From: Hibiscus mutabilis
Lineage: Eukaryota; Streptophyta; Magnoliopsida; Malvales; Malvaceae
Direction of reading: 5' to 3'
Length of the DNA: 64,000 nucleotides
Assembly: GCA_019671005.1 (NCBI GenBank)
Contig: CM033752.1
Location: forward strand, 992,001-1,056,000
Below the pieces are notes generated by a model, which did not search any database, had not been told where the DNA came from, and saw only the letters and a program-made list of their open reading frames with translations. Numbering within the stretch: the first letter of the stretch is position 1; each line of letters begins with the position of its first letter. The position numbers and the translations under genes were made by a program. Positions 25,201 through 36,239 of this stretch are shown piece after piece.

Positions 25201-26369
25201 TTTTGCATAGGTTGGCCGGCACTATGCCTCCTCGGTAGCCTGGTACAGATGATGGTGTTGGTTAGAGGTGGACTGCTTCTCGGGACTTTACTGTGCAGTT
25301 TGCTTATGAGTTGCGTACTAGGGCGGATGGTTCTCAAGAAGATAATCTGTAGAAGCTAGTTGCTCATTTTAAAGGATTGTCGAGGATTTGTATGCTTTTA
25401 TGGCTTGTTGTGAGTGGTCGCATACTCACAAATACGGAACGGGTTCGTCGACACATGGCCGACAACTTGTCTTGTGGGGTGTGCGGGGGCCTGGTAGAGT
25501 CTATCAACCATATTTTGCGTAGCTGTCCTGCAGCGATTGCGGTATGAGTTGCAACTGTTCACGCAAATAAGCTTCTGAAATTCCTAACCATGGACTTTGG
25601 TGATTGGATAAGGACTAATTTGGCAAACCCGTCGTACTTCACTTTGAGTAAACCGCATTGGGAGTTGTTTTTTGGGTCGGCATTATGGGTTTTGTGGAAA
25701 CACAGGAATTTATGTGTGTTTGATCCGAATCAATATGATGCTTTTAGTGTGTAGGAGGAATGTCACCGTGCTTATGATCAGTGTGTTTTGGGGCAAACTT
25801 CCATAGCACGACAGACGAATCGTGGGCGTATTGTTAACCCACAAGGGGAGTGCTGGAAGCCGCCTTCGCAGCAATGGTGTAAACTGAATACGGATGGATC
25901 TCGCTTAGCCCCTACGAGTTTTTCTTCGTGTGGTGGACTTATCCAGAATAGCGATGATGTTTGGATTACTGGCTTTAGTAAGTACGTAGGTATTTGTTAT
26001 GTCCTTGAAGCTGAGTTATGGGGTGTTGTCGAGGGTTTGAGACTAGCTTGGGAGAAGGGTTTGCGAAAAGTGGTGTTGGAGGTTGATAGCTTAGTCATTG
26101 TTCGAACTTTGGAGCAACAGACCCTGCTTGGTGGCATGACACCTTTGATACGTGTTGCGTGGGATTTATTGGATAGGGAATGAGAGGTACAACTTTGACA
26201 GATTTGGCGGGCAGCAAATAAGGTTGCCGATGATTTGGCTAAGCTGGCTCGGATCCATGATATTTCTGCGCTTAGGGAGGTGGATTTTGCAACTCATGTG
26301 TACCAGTCGTCACCGGACAGTCTGCTCTCTTTGGTGCATGATGATTGGTCGTCTGACGTGGGCGTGATT
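22244..26369 (+). pseudogene. LINE copy 2 ORF2 (endonuclease, reverse transcriptase, RNase H)
   Basis: Endonuclease: KFLFWNCQEAAS, LLEPHINGTRAD, GGDFNSILRPEE, SDHCPLLLHY (22244-23000, one frameshift near 22585). RT in one long open segment 23319-24443: LLPKVKSPECMAQFRPISL, LKIDLEKAYDRLEW, GIRQGDPLSPYLFVLC and FFADDMFLFAEAS, all catalytic motifs present. The RT-associated knuckle (CGVCGGLVESINHILRSC) lies near 25470-25530, and the RNase H (NTDGS, EAELWGVVEGLRLAW, EVDSLVIVRTL, i.e. the D-E-D set) at 25788-26183. Better preserved than copy 1, but several frameshifts and stops (for example near 24443, 24613, 25238) exclude function. Confidence 0.87.
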
Positions 26370-26517
26370 TAGTTTCGTGATGTTATATGTGTTGTTCATT
26401 CATGCTGTAAATACGAACAAGTGCACTCTTTTTCCCTCATTTAGGTTTAGGAGGGTTTTTTAACGAGGCACTTGTCCGTGTTGTTTCATCTCCATATTTA
26501 TCAAAAAAGTTTAGAAT

Positions 26518-26530
26518 GGTATTTTCTTAG
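26518..26530 (+). repeat. Right copy of putative 13-bp target duplication of the LINE pair
   Basis: ggtattttcttag lies 9 bp beyond the A tail of LINE copy 2 and matches 14609-14621 at 12 of 13 positions. The 9-bp offset weakens the case. Confidence 0.4.
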
Positions 26531-26577
26531 TATTTTTTAATGTCATCTTATAATAATATATATTTTATTTATTTTTA

Positions 26578-26945
26578 GGTAATTATCTCACACACTAGGT
26601 GTTTCTAACGATGCTTTAGTTTTAGAGTTTGAGAATTTATTTTAGGGTTTATGATTCAGGGGCTTGAATTTAGGATATTAAAATTTAAGGGTTGTGGTTA
26701 GAATTTAGAGTTTAGGGTTATAATTTAGAGTTTATAAATTAAAACCTAAATCCTTAACGTATTATATAAACCTTGAACCATAACTTCTAAACCCTAAGTT
26801 CTAGCCTTAACACTTGAATTCTAACCCCAACCCCAACATTCTAAACCTTTAAACTTAACCATATAAACCCTAAACTAAATTTTAAAACTCTAAAATTGAG
26901 ATGCTTGTAAAAACTTTTTATTTTCACAACTAATGTTGAATATTT
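26578..26945. repeat. Hairpin element with telomere-like arms
   Basis: The left half is built of degenerate tttaggg words and the right half of degenerate ccctaaa words, so the whole can fold into a hairpin. It belongs with the similar elements at 8008-8284 and 27671-28035. The outer ends are less clear than in those copies. Confidence 0.55.
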
Positions 26946-27670
26946 TTCCTTTTTAATCCGCAAAACTCATACACATCGTGCACCGTACAAATAAAGAAGT
27001 CAAATCCATTTAAAAAGTAATACTCCTTAAAGGATTTTGATCAGAATTATTCTGCAAAATACAGCGGCCTTTCCTTCCATGAGGTGTCCATTTGTGGTTG
27101 GCTAACTACCCACTATAAACCAAGAAAATAAAGGAAAGGATGAGGGCATGGTCTGTGTGGAAAAAAACAATTATTTTAAAAATTAAATATATTGTTATTT
27201 TTATCTATCCACTCATTAATTATTATCTCAGATTAGACATTAAAACCCTCTGATGCAAATATCAATTCAATACCATGATTTATATGGACAAAAGAAATTA
27301 AAAAAAAAACTTTGGATGCAGTAGTAAGAGTAAATTGTAATTTTGAGTGGAGAATGTGTAATTAAATTTTAGAGATAATACTCTTAGAAGGATAATTACG
27401 AGTTTTAAACATAAAAAAATATTTCATGTAATGACGGTGATAAATTAATTTTTTTATAAGTATATAGTTTTTATGATCTAGGGGTTAAGGTATAGAGTTT
27501 TAGTGTTTGTGGTTAGATTTTAAGGTTTGAAAATATGCTTTATAGTTTAAATTTTAGAATTTAAGCATTAAGGTTTAGGAGCCTTAAAAGGGACACGTGA
27601 CAGCTTTATAAGCATGTCGCTTGTGGAAAAAAAAATTCACCAGCGATGCATCAAATAATTACCCTTAAAA

Positions 27671-28035
27671 TATGAATTTATATTCAATGCACAGGTGGTA
27701 GAAACAAAAAGTTTCCACAAGCGCCTAAATTTTAAGGTTTAGGATTAGATTTTAGGGTTTATATGTTAGGGGTTTAGGTTTAAGAGTTTAAAATTTAGGT
27801 GTCGTGGTTAGAATCTAGGGTTTAGATGTTAGTATAATATGGTTAGGGATTTATATTTTAACCTATAAATCCTAAATTATAACCTCAATCCTTAAATTCT
27901 AACAACAACCCATCAATTCTAAATCACTAAACCTAAACCCCTAACTTTTAACCCCTAAAATCTAGCCTAAACCCTAAAACTACAGTACTTGTGTAAACTT
28001 TTTGTTTTCAAAGCCTATGTATTAAATAATTACAC
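27671..28035. repeat. Foldback element with telomere-like arms
   Basis: The terminal inverted repeats share the core aacaaaaagttt(a/c)cacaag (left 27702-27721, right complement near 27990-28010) and extend outward imperfectly over ~45 bp to aataattac at the right. The interior left half carries tttaggg-type words and the right half ccctaaa-type words. It is non-coding and related by design to the element upstream of sulfite oxidase. Confidence 0.65.
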
Positions 28036-29178
28036 TAAAAGTATTAGTTTTTATAGATATAAAACGAACATGAATGATATCTTGATTTTTTCTAAAAAAG
28101 ACCTTTTAAAACAGCCGATTTGGATTGGATATGGCCGACGATAAATGAAGACTAGAGTCATGATCTCTTAAAATTTTAGAAAATTAATATTTGATCCCGT
28201 AAATTTTGTTGAGAAAATTAATCTGACACCTTAAAATTTTAAAAATTTTAAATTAAGTTTCAAATATTTTGAATATTTTTAATTAAATTCTCTCTCATTT
28301 TCTAAAAAGAAAATTAAACTCTTCAAAATTTTTAAAAGTTTTAGTTTAAACCTCTAAATTTTTAAAAAGTTTTAAGTAGTCTATCCGAAGTCTTTTATCA
28401 AATTTCTCCACAGATAGATTGGATATATAATTGATGTATAATCAGATAAACAAATAACATTATCTACTAAGCATAGTAGTAATAAATTGACAACCTTTGA
28501 AAGCTGATAAGTATAATGGAAGAGTAGATGAAAACAATCTTAATTTATGCTAAAAGCCATTTGAATCCTCACAATTCTCCTATAAAGAATGACTATTCAT
28601 TACAGGGTTACTTTAAAGACTTTGCAACTCAACACTGTAGATAAAAGAATTAGGTATGTTGCACCGATACGGATATGAATACGAATATAGATACGAGTAT
28701 AAAAATGAGAAAGAAAAACGACAATTTCTAAAATTAGAAGATACGGTACAACAAAAATACAGTAAATTTAGAAATAAAATGAAATTTTAAAAAATGTAAA
28801 AATAAAAAGTCATAAAATATCGTGTGAGCATGACATCGCACATACTTTTATATTTATAGTTAAATCATGTGAGTAAAAAAAAGTCGAAAAAAAGACATAA
28901 AAAGTGTGAAAGAATAGAAAAACAAAAAAGTAGATAAGAAGAAATACTTGCAGGTACCTAAGTCATACTTAATATGTTCTCGATACAAGGACATATCAGA
29001 CACATGACACGGCTCTAGACCAAAGTATTCATGATTCATAGAGATTTACTATGACTGCTCTCTTGTCTGAATGAAATTTGTTAGAGAAATGGAATAAATA
29101 TGAAGCATGTAGGAGAACATGTTGGTCATATATATATATATAGAGAGTTAAGATTCACTAATAATATATATATATATA

Positions 29179-29395
29179 TGGGATCTAGTTACACTATATA
29201 AAACTTAACTGGTTTTACACTAATTCATAAACAATGGATGAGTTAAATGGATGGATGAAATTAGAAGTAGGATATGTGAAGATTATCACTTGGAAAAAAA
29301 AGAATTAATCTCATCCATCCATTTCACCCATCCAATGGTCATGAGTTAATGTAAAACTAATTGAGTTTTACATAGTATAAGTGTATCCTAACCCT
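29179..29395. repeat. MITE flanked by (TA)n
   Basis: The ends gggatctagttacac and the complement of gtgtatcctaaccc form terminal inverted repeats, with long imperfect arms meeting at catccatccattt / atggatggatg. Both edges pass into (TA)n microsatellite (29131-29180 and 29395-29413), consistent with insertion into a TA target. It sits ~240 bp upstream of the P450 start. Confidence 0.65.
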
Positions 29396-29636
29396 ATATA
29401 TATATATATATATCCGTCAACTAATAATAGTAGAAATAAAGATAAAATTGAGAATAGTATAAAAACAGAAATCATGATGTAATGTTTTATATAAATGTTT
29501 TTGTTCTTAATATATGTAGTGGGGGGGACAACTACACCTATTCATGATAGTGATAATAATTTAAAAAAATAATATACAAACTCTGGTACCTAAATAGCTG
29601 ATGCATTTCTCATAAACCTCCTAATGTTGCAGAACC

Positions 29637-31173
29637 ATGAACCATCAGTTCATCTTTATGCTGCTACAACATATAGAAATGTTCTTCAGTGTTCTTACCT
29701 TCAAATTTGTGTTCATATCAGTGTTCTTCTCTTTGTTGCATGCAGTATTTTGTAAAGTCTGCAGACCACCAAAGTCGCCAGCACATGGCCCTGCAACATA
29801 TCCTATAATCGGCTGTTTGATTTCCTTCCATAAAAACCGACATCGTTTGTTAGATTGGTACACGGAGCTCCTCGCGGAATCAGCCACTAACACGGTTGTG
29901 CTGAGCCGGCTTGGTGCTCGAAGAACCATCTTAACTGCAAACCCGAAGAACGTCGAGTACGTGCTCAAAACAAACTTCAATAACTTCCCTAAAGGCAAGC
30001 CTTTCAGTGAAACTCTAGGTGATTTTCTTGGCTACGGTATATTCAATGTGGATGGTGAACTTTGGCAGATGCAAAGGAAGTTAGCTAGCCATGTTTTCAG
30101 TACCGGTTGTTTGAAAGAATTTATGATGAGCACGTTGAAGGACGAGGTTCAAAACCGGTTGTTACCGTTGTTAGATTCATTGGCTGATGCATCAGAAGTA
30201 GTGGACCTGCAGGAGTTGCTAAAAAGGTTTGCTTTCAATATGATAAGCAAGGTCTCGTTAGGGGTGGATCGATGTTGTTTGGATCTCAACAAGGCTTTCG
30301 ACACAGCGTCGGAGATATCTGCCAAGCGTGGTGCTGCTCCTTTGTTCTTGGTTTGGAAGGTTAATAAATGGGTCGGGGTTGGATAGGAGAAACTTCTCAA
30401 GGATGCAGTGGAGGAAGTCCGTGCATACGTTGAGGGAATCATTCATGACAAGAAGAGAAAGATGGACGGAAACAGAGAGAAAACTGGTGAAGAAGATCTC
30501 TTATCGAGGCTGATAATGGCCGGCAACAACGAGGAAGTGATCAGAGATGGCCATAAGCTTCATCATGGCAGGAAGGGATACAACTTCAGCTGCAATGACA
30601 TGGCTCTTCTGGTTGCTTTCCTGCCATCCATCTATAGAGGAAGAGCTTGTGAAAGAGAAAAACAATATGGAGAAAAGCTTGTTAGATTATGAATCATTGA
30701 AGGGACTTCAACTGTTGAAAGCGTCTCTTTGTGAATCAATGAGGCTTTATCCACCAGTAGCCTGGGACTCCAAGCATGCCATGGCCGATGACTTATTGCC
30801 CGATGGCACACCGGTACGTGCCGGAGATAGGGTAACATATTTTCCCTATGGAATGGGGAGGATGGAAGCATTGTGGGGAAAAGACTGGTATGAGTTCAGA
30901 CCAAGCCGTTGGTTTATCGAACCAGATAGCTACCATGGAGGGTCACTAAAGAAAGTTTGTCCATACAAGTTTCCGGTCTTCCAGGCAGGTCCAAGAGTTT
31001 GCCTTGGGAAAGAGATGCCATTCATTCAGATGAACTATGTGGTGTCTTCCATACTTAGGCAGTTTGAAATCAAAACGGTTGTTTCTGAAAAACCAGTCTT
31101 CGTGCCACGCTTGACTGCTCACATGGCCGGTGGACTAAAGGTTGTGATTCAGAAAAGGGACCATTCAAGATAA
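29637..31173 (+). pseudogene. CYP94B-type cytochrome P450, inactivated
   Basis: Intronless, as usual for CYP94. Recognisable order: N-terminal membrane segment (about residues 15-40), proline hinge (RPPKSPAHGP), FHKNRHRLLDWYTELL, KTNFNNFPKGKPF, I-helix AGRDTTSAAMTWLFWLL, K-helix ESMR, PYGMGRMEALWGKDW, and the heme loop FQAGPRVCLGKE with its cysteine. CYP94B enzymes are ER omega-hydroxylases; B1 and B3 turn over jasmonoyl-isoleucine. Two lesions are visible: an in-frame TAG at 30384-30386, where relatives have a serine before EKLL, and a 2-bp loss near 30545 just before the I-helix that shifts the frame. A short in-frame deletion before KAFDTASEIS is also likely. The heme region is still well conserved, so the loss looks recent. 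It could alternatively be sequence error or a truncated allele. Confidence 0.88.
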
Positions 31174-31541
31174 TAGCAAAATTTAGTGAGAGTGGATGGT
31201 TGTACATAAAAACTGTTAAGGTCAATGCAAGTAAGATGCTATTTTGCCTTTATGTATCATCTGTATTATAGTTAGGAGGAAATTATTAGCTAAAACGATC
31301 ACATAATACAAATCTTCACCAAACATCAATCATAACCGTTTGTGTAGATCAAGACCATTGATTGTAAAAGCATGAACATAGATAATTAACATTAATATCT
31401 AGTAAGAATGTTAACGAGAAGGGCTGATAAATCTACCACTGGTTGAGAATAGTTAAAACACCTAAAAATGGGAGAGAGCAGTTTCCATCCCCCCAAGATT
31501 CATACTACATTCACAGGAGAATATTGGATTTGGCCATTAGA
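31174..31541. other. Spacer between convergent P450 and RDR2 3' ends
   Basis: 368 bp separate the two stop codons. It must contain both 3' UTRs and is AT-rich. No poly(A) signal stands out beyond scattered aataat/aataaa-like words, and nothing else is seen. Confidence 0.5.
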
Positions 31542-34500
31542 TCAAGTCTCCGTGGATTCATCACCTGGTGGAGTAGTAGGCCTTCTTGGGGACTTTATGT
31601 ACACATTAACAAATTCCGGCCGGTTTCTCTGAATTTCTCGGCTATTCAGAAACCTATTCCGAGATTTTATCCTCAGTAGAATGTCTCCGACAATCCATGG
31701 AAAGCTCAAGGAATTTGTCCTTTCCCGGAAGTAATTTGGGTGGTAAGTCACATGATACCATGCTGCGGCAAGTTTCTGATGCTCATCAGCCTTGCCGCAG
31801 CTATTCGTAAACCATTGTTTAGCTTCTCTCTGCAGGTCCTTGACAGACAGCACCATACGTTCCTTCATTTCTCCATATCGCCTGTTATCTCGCAGCAAAA
31901 ACTGTGCTTTGTTGTGTACGTTACCTGTCAGGATCTCATCCTCATACTCTACCTCATAATAGCTCATCAATAAGCTCATTCTCTCTTCATACATTTCTTT
32001 ATGAGTCCATGCAACTGATAAGAACGATTCAAAATCATTCACTTCAAGCTCATGATCGTACGCTGCTTCGGCCATCTCCTTTGTCCAGAAAAACTTTGAC
32101 CTCGCTTGCACGGTTGAGTTGATCGTAGCACGGTACAGTTTTCCTAGTACACCAGAGGAAGTATACATCGGTTTGTTTTCCCTCTGCATGAAGTCCGGAA
32201 ACTCTCTTGGTTTAAGACCACGAGGCATCTCGGCAGGTGCTCCTGTCTTGGCAAAATCAACAGCCATGGAGTGAAGAGTAGCCAATGCTAGACAGTTTTC
32301 ACTGCGTGCTTTGTCAGGTTCACGATCAGCATGCACTAAATGTGCAGTAGAAATGGCACCCAAAGTATCATTGATCATGTAATCAACGAAAAACCTTTGG
32401 ATTTCCTGTAAATTTTAGTAAAGGGTGAAAACGGAGATAAAATATAACTAAATGCAAATCTTTTCTAGTTTCATCACAACAGAAATTCAGGTCAGGTTCA
32501 AATTACCTCCAAGGTTACCTCATGGTCCATTATTCGAGGTCTTCTTCCCGTGTAGTCCATTGGGGAATCGGTTTGACATGGGATGAGGTCTTTGTCCCAG
32601 CTTATGAAAAACTGATCCCCATCAAGATCACCACCTGAGCATTCATTCGTATGTGGTCTGCAAGATTAAACTGTGGGTGTTAGCCGCACCAATCTATTTA
32701 AGATCAATATCAATTAACAGTAAAAGCATTTTATCACCATAAGTGGCATCAGACACAAAATTATAATGGCATAATCAGACAAACACAAAATCTCATAAGC
32801 TGCCTCAAGATGAGAAAATGACAGGAACAAACATGAGGCAGCTACTGTTTCATATAAGAGAGAATGTTGACTTTTCCGGGAAGAATAGGAAACCAAGAGT
32901 TAAGCTGGAAACCAATAATACCTTTCTCCATTCTGGGGGAAGACAAGGCAATTGATCAAACCCTTCTCTTCTAGTTGGGCGTCATAAACAGCCTCAAGGA
33001 CTCTGACATCCCCAGGGTGAAGGCAAGGATTTTTCGTGACAACCACCTTCCCCACCACTACAGCCGTTTCCTCATCCACCTTGCGGAAGAAACTTTGGTC
33101 AGCACATTCTAGTTCTGCCTTTCTCAATTTTACGCAGAGATAAACTTGACCATAATTCAGAGTACCAGTTTCGTCCAAGCATCCAATTAAGATTCGTCCC
33201 TTTGGAACAAATAAACGGCACCTGCTTTTTAAATCGGAAAGTAGACTCTCATAATGTGCTTGAAGCATCATTGAGAGGTAAGGTTGGACATTTGGCTCAT
33301 AAACTTGAAGCATTTCGACCAGAACGTTCTTGGAATTAACTCCACCTAAACTTTGTAATGCATCCAAAGCTGCTTCTCTATTTGTCAGCATTTTGCCCAG
33401 CAGACACAGTTGTTCCTGTTGCATTCTCTCGAAAACTTCATCCTCGATGCCCAATGTGGACAAGAGCGTAACGATTTCGCGATTCAAGAAGCAAGGCATG
33501 GACTCACTCCATTTGGTGACATTAAGCATCTTGACATTAGATTCAAACTTCAGCATACTACGACGCAGAGACATCTTCCAAAAGGAGTTGCGATCAACAG
33601 AAACGACACCTTTGTAACCACCATATCTTATTTGAAATGCTGATGGAATGTGTTTCAATCCACACTTCTCAGCAACTTGTCTAGCGAAAGGCAGAGAAAT
33701 TTTCCCGATACCATCAGAAAAGCAATAATCAATGCCATCGGTATTAACTTCAATATCATCTATAATCTCCACATCCTGCTCAGGGACAACAAGAGTTGGC
33801 AAAGAGGAACTAAACAATTGGCCCATCCTTGAAGCACATTTAGATATGCTGCGTATCTTTTTGAAGCATCCCATCCACTCTCTAATATATTCAGCTTTAA
33901 CCTTGTCATTAGACGCAAACATCCAGACAGAATTTGATCGAAGCTGACTAGCTGAAAATGCCAGAAACTCGAATCGCTTATCTGCAATAACAATTCCATT
34001 CTGAAGAACAGACAGTATCCTGTCATATATTTTAGTTCTGAATGGTCTTGAAAAAAAACCTAGCTGCACGCCAGTAGAAATTGCATTTGCAGAAAGCTTA
34101 CTCCAATCTTCTTCAACAAAAGTGACTCTCATAAAATCTGAAGCATATTCTGCAAAGTTCTTTACAACATAATTCGCTGATTCAAGCTCAGGACCCAAGC
34201 AATAAATCTTCGTAGGTGTAACTAGAGCTCTATGGCAACTCATGACATTATGATCTTTTAGCCTTTGAGACGAAGACAAGGGACTTTGGGAGGATCTTCC
34301 CGTAGATAATTTTGCTTTTACAAAAGACACGGGATTATAGCAAGGGGACTGGAGCTTGCGAAGCTGCTGCAGAATTGTTACAGCAGTTTCAACTGGCAAA
34401 ACACTGAGGATACCAATCAGATCAGCGTCTACTGCAGCAATGCTAATTTTCTGGGTATGAACAAGGGAATTCAGCTGAAAAATGATCTCATACGCTAACT

Positions 34501-36010
34501 TCGAATCCGATGGGAACTTTACAAGCGGAACAACTTCAGGTGGCATTAAGAACTCTTCCCCAGCCTCTAAAGATGGACATTTAATGTCTTCTCTATAACA
34601 CGGGAAATATGTAGACATATCCGAGATCGAAAATCCTGCATTTATTTCCCAATAGAATGAAGTTGATTGTCCAATTGATTTTATCCCTGAAAAATCTGTT
34701 GTGCGAACCCAAAGAAAGTCAAAATTCTCCTTGCATATACGATAACGATTGGTGCTGAATTTCGAAGCCACATTTGGCCCAGATACTCTCCGATATATCC
34801 TTGGAGCATACCTAACCTGGAAACAATAGTTGTTAAAGAAACATTTTTTAAACCACAACAAAAGAATTGCTAGTACAGTGGGCCAAGAACCAGTTCACGC
34901 GAGTAATACAATTAATAGTTTCCCACATATGTACCTCAGCAGTATATTACATCTCATCATATGGACAATTCCTTGCATGCATTTACTAAATCAATTAACT
35001 CCGTCAAAGATACTTCTATAAATACAATTTTATTGCAAGGAAAGTGACATTGTCAAGATCATTAAACTGTCAACAGTTCAGTACCACTTGAAACTTCTTT
35101 TAGTTTAACTTAGCTCTAGAACTAGAACTAGAACTAGAACAGGCCTCGCACTATTTCGTCCACTTAAGCTACAACAATTCACATGTGTTTAGATGTGAAC
35201 TGAACATAAAAATGGAGAGAACGCTTGGTATATGTTATTATGTAACAAGATCAATAAAGCTTTATCTTGTAGGACAAACTACTATAGGATGCTATAATTT
35301 GAGAGAAACTAAAAGGGTGAGACCTAAAATGCAAAATAATCATCAATTCTAGACTAAAAGAATGATAGTACACATAAATAAGCTCAAAGTTGCATACTTG
35401 ACAAGAAAATACCCAAGGGCCAAGTCCAACCATTCAATAGAGTAAAAAGACTTGATTTTTAAGGAAAAAGGAAGCATACCCTCAAGAGAAGAGCATTGCA
35501 AGCAGAGCCATTGAAGCCGCACCCAACAGTCTCGATAATATCATCGAACAAAACATCAAGCTTGTAACACTCTGCATCGCTCCACACCCAGAATTCCAGT
35601 CTCCTCCTCTCAGGCATGATCCAACCTCTCACTCCCTTCCATTGCTCCAAAACACGGAAGCAATCGTCGTTTGTCATAAAACCCACATGTAGAATGCCGT
35701 CATCAAGTCTGTGGTCGGGTCTAATCGGCCTGGGGATGATGTCGTCATAGGTTGGAGAGAGTTTAAGGGAGTGGAGCTTGAAAACGAGGCCATCACGGTG
35801 GGAGAGAAGGAGGGCTTGGGACTTGGCTTCGAGAGTGGCGAACTGGACTCTGCCGAAACCACGGGACTTCCAGTTGTTGCGGTCCGTAGATATTTCGATG
35901 GCGAAGACGGTGTCGGCGCCGAGCTTGGACTCGAACAAGTCTAAGATGTCTCTGGCTACGGAGGTTTGGGGAATGTTGGTGAGTCGCAATGTGGGTCTCT
36001 CTATCTCCAT
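31542..36010 (-). CDS. RDR2: RNA-dependent RNA polymerase 2 (RdDM pathway)
   Basis: Four exons on the minus strand: 36010-35480, 34816-32922, 32657-32507, 32405-31542, giving 1146 residues (Arabidopsis RDR2 has about 1130). RDR2 copies Pol IV transcripts into double-stranded RNA in the nucleus; DCL3 cuts these into 24-nt siRNAs that direct DNA methylation. The N-terminus (MEIERPTLRLTNIPQ...) is the RRM-like domain. The closest family match I recognise by motif is RDR2: RTTDFSGIKSIGQST, VKNFAEYASDFMRVTFVEE, EWMGCFKKIRSISKCASRMG, GIDYCFSDGIGKISL, FQIRYGGYKGVVSVD. The catalytic loop GGDLDGD is in exon 3, with DLDGD at residues 819-823, intact. All introns are GT-AG and the frame is open throughout. 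The start is ATG 36010, not the GTG two codons upstream. The C-terminal tail is proline- and serine-rich and not conserved. Confidence 0.96.
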
Positions 36011-36239
36011 CGCCACTCAAAAGGGTTTTGCTTTTGCAAATTTCCAGTCAACCGAGGAATGTTGGTGAGTCGCAATGTTGCGGTCTGACTCTGTCCTTTT
36101 CTTTTGCTTTGGGTTTTTTTTTACTGGGGAAGGCAGGCGGATGCTCGGTTTTTAACCTGAAATCTAATCTTAATTGGTACTAAACAATAAGGCTTGACGT
36201 CAAATAATGAGAAATTATATCGTGGGTTAATCTTGTTAC
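36011..36239 (-). promoter_or_regulatory. Short presumed promoter/5' UTR of RDR2, bounded by an LTR
   Basis: Only 229 bp separate the RDR2 start codon from the left LTR of the Tat-like element. The segment holds a pyrimidine-rich leader on the minus strand, a direct repeat of coding sequence (36056-36078 repeats 35970-35992), and one perfect TGACGTCA palindrome at 36195-36202, a bZIP/TGA-type binding core. The role is inferred from position. Confidence 0.4.

Larger units (their letters stand above)
20780..26509 (+). mobile_element. LINE (plant L1-type) copy 2, 5'-truncated
   Basis: On the plus strand it starts within ORF1 (its first recognisable words, IIVRLLGRSIGYKTLL, correspond to the middle of copy 1 ORF1) and runs through ORF2 and a 3' UTR with tttaggtttaggagg...gaggca to a short A tail (atcaaaaaa, ~26509). 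The family is the same as the minus-strand copy to its left, and the two stand head to head with only a few tens of bases between them. Loss of the 5' end is the normal outcome of incomplete target-primed reverse transcription. Confidence 0.85.
26531..29636. other. AT-rich spacer with small repeats, left of the P450
   Basis: Besides the three foldback elements listed separately, it holds a half-copy of telomere-like tttagg words at 27475-27600 and a segment with gatacggatatgaatacgaatata-type words at 28655-28760. The latter resembles a repeat seen in other plants, but I cannot name it. No gene is supported on either strand. Confidence 0.6.

Noticed and set aside
14622..26509. Classical twin-priming inversion of one LINE
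   Set aside because: Both halves carry their own ORF2 and 3' end with poly-A, so a single RNA cannot explain the structure.
36014..36016. GTG two codons upstream as RDR2 start
   Set aside because: The ATG at 36010 fits plant initiation; a GTG start has no support.
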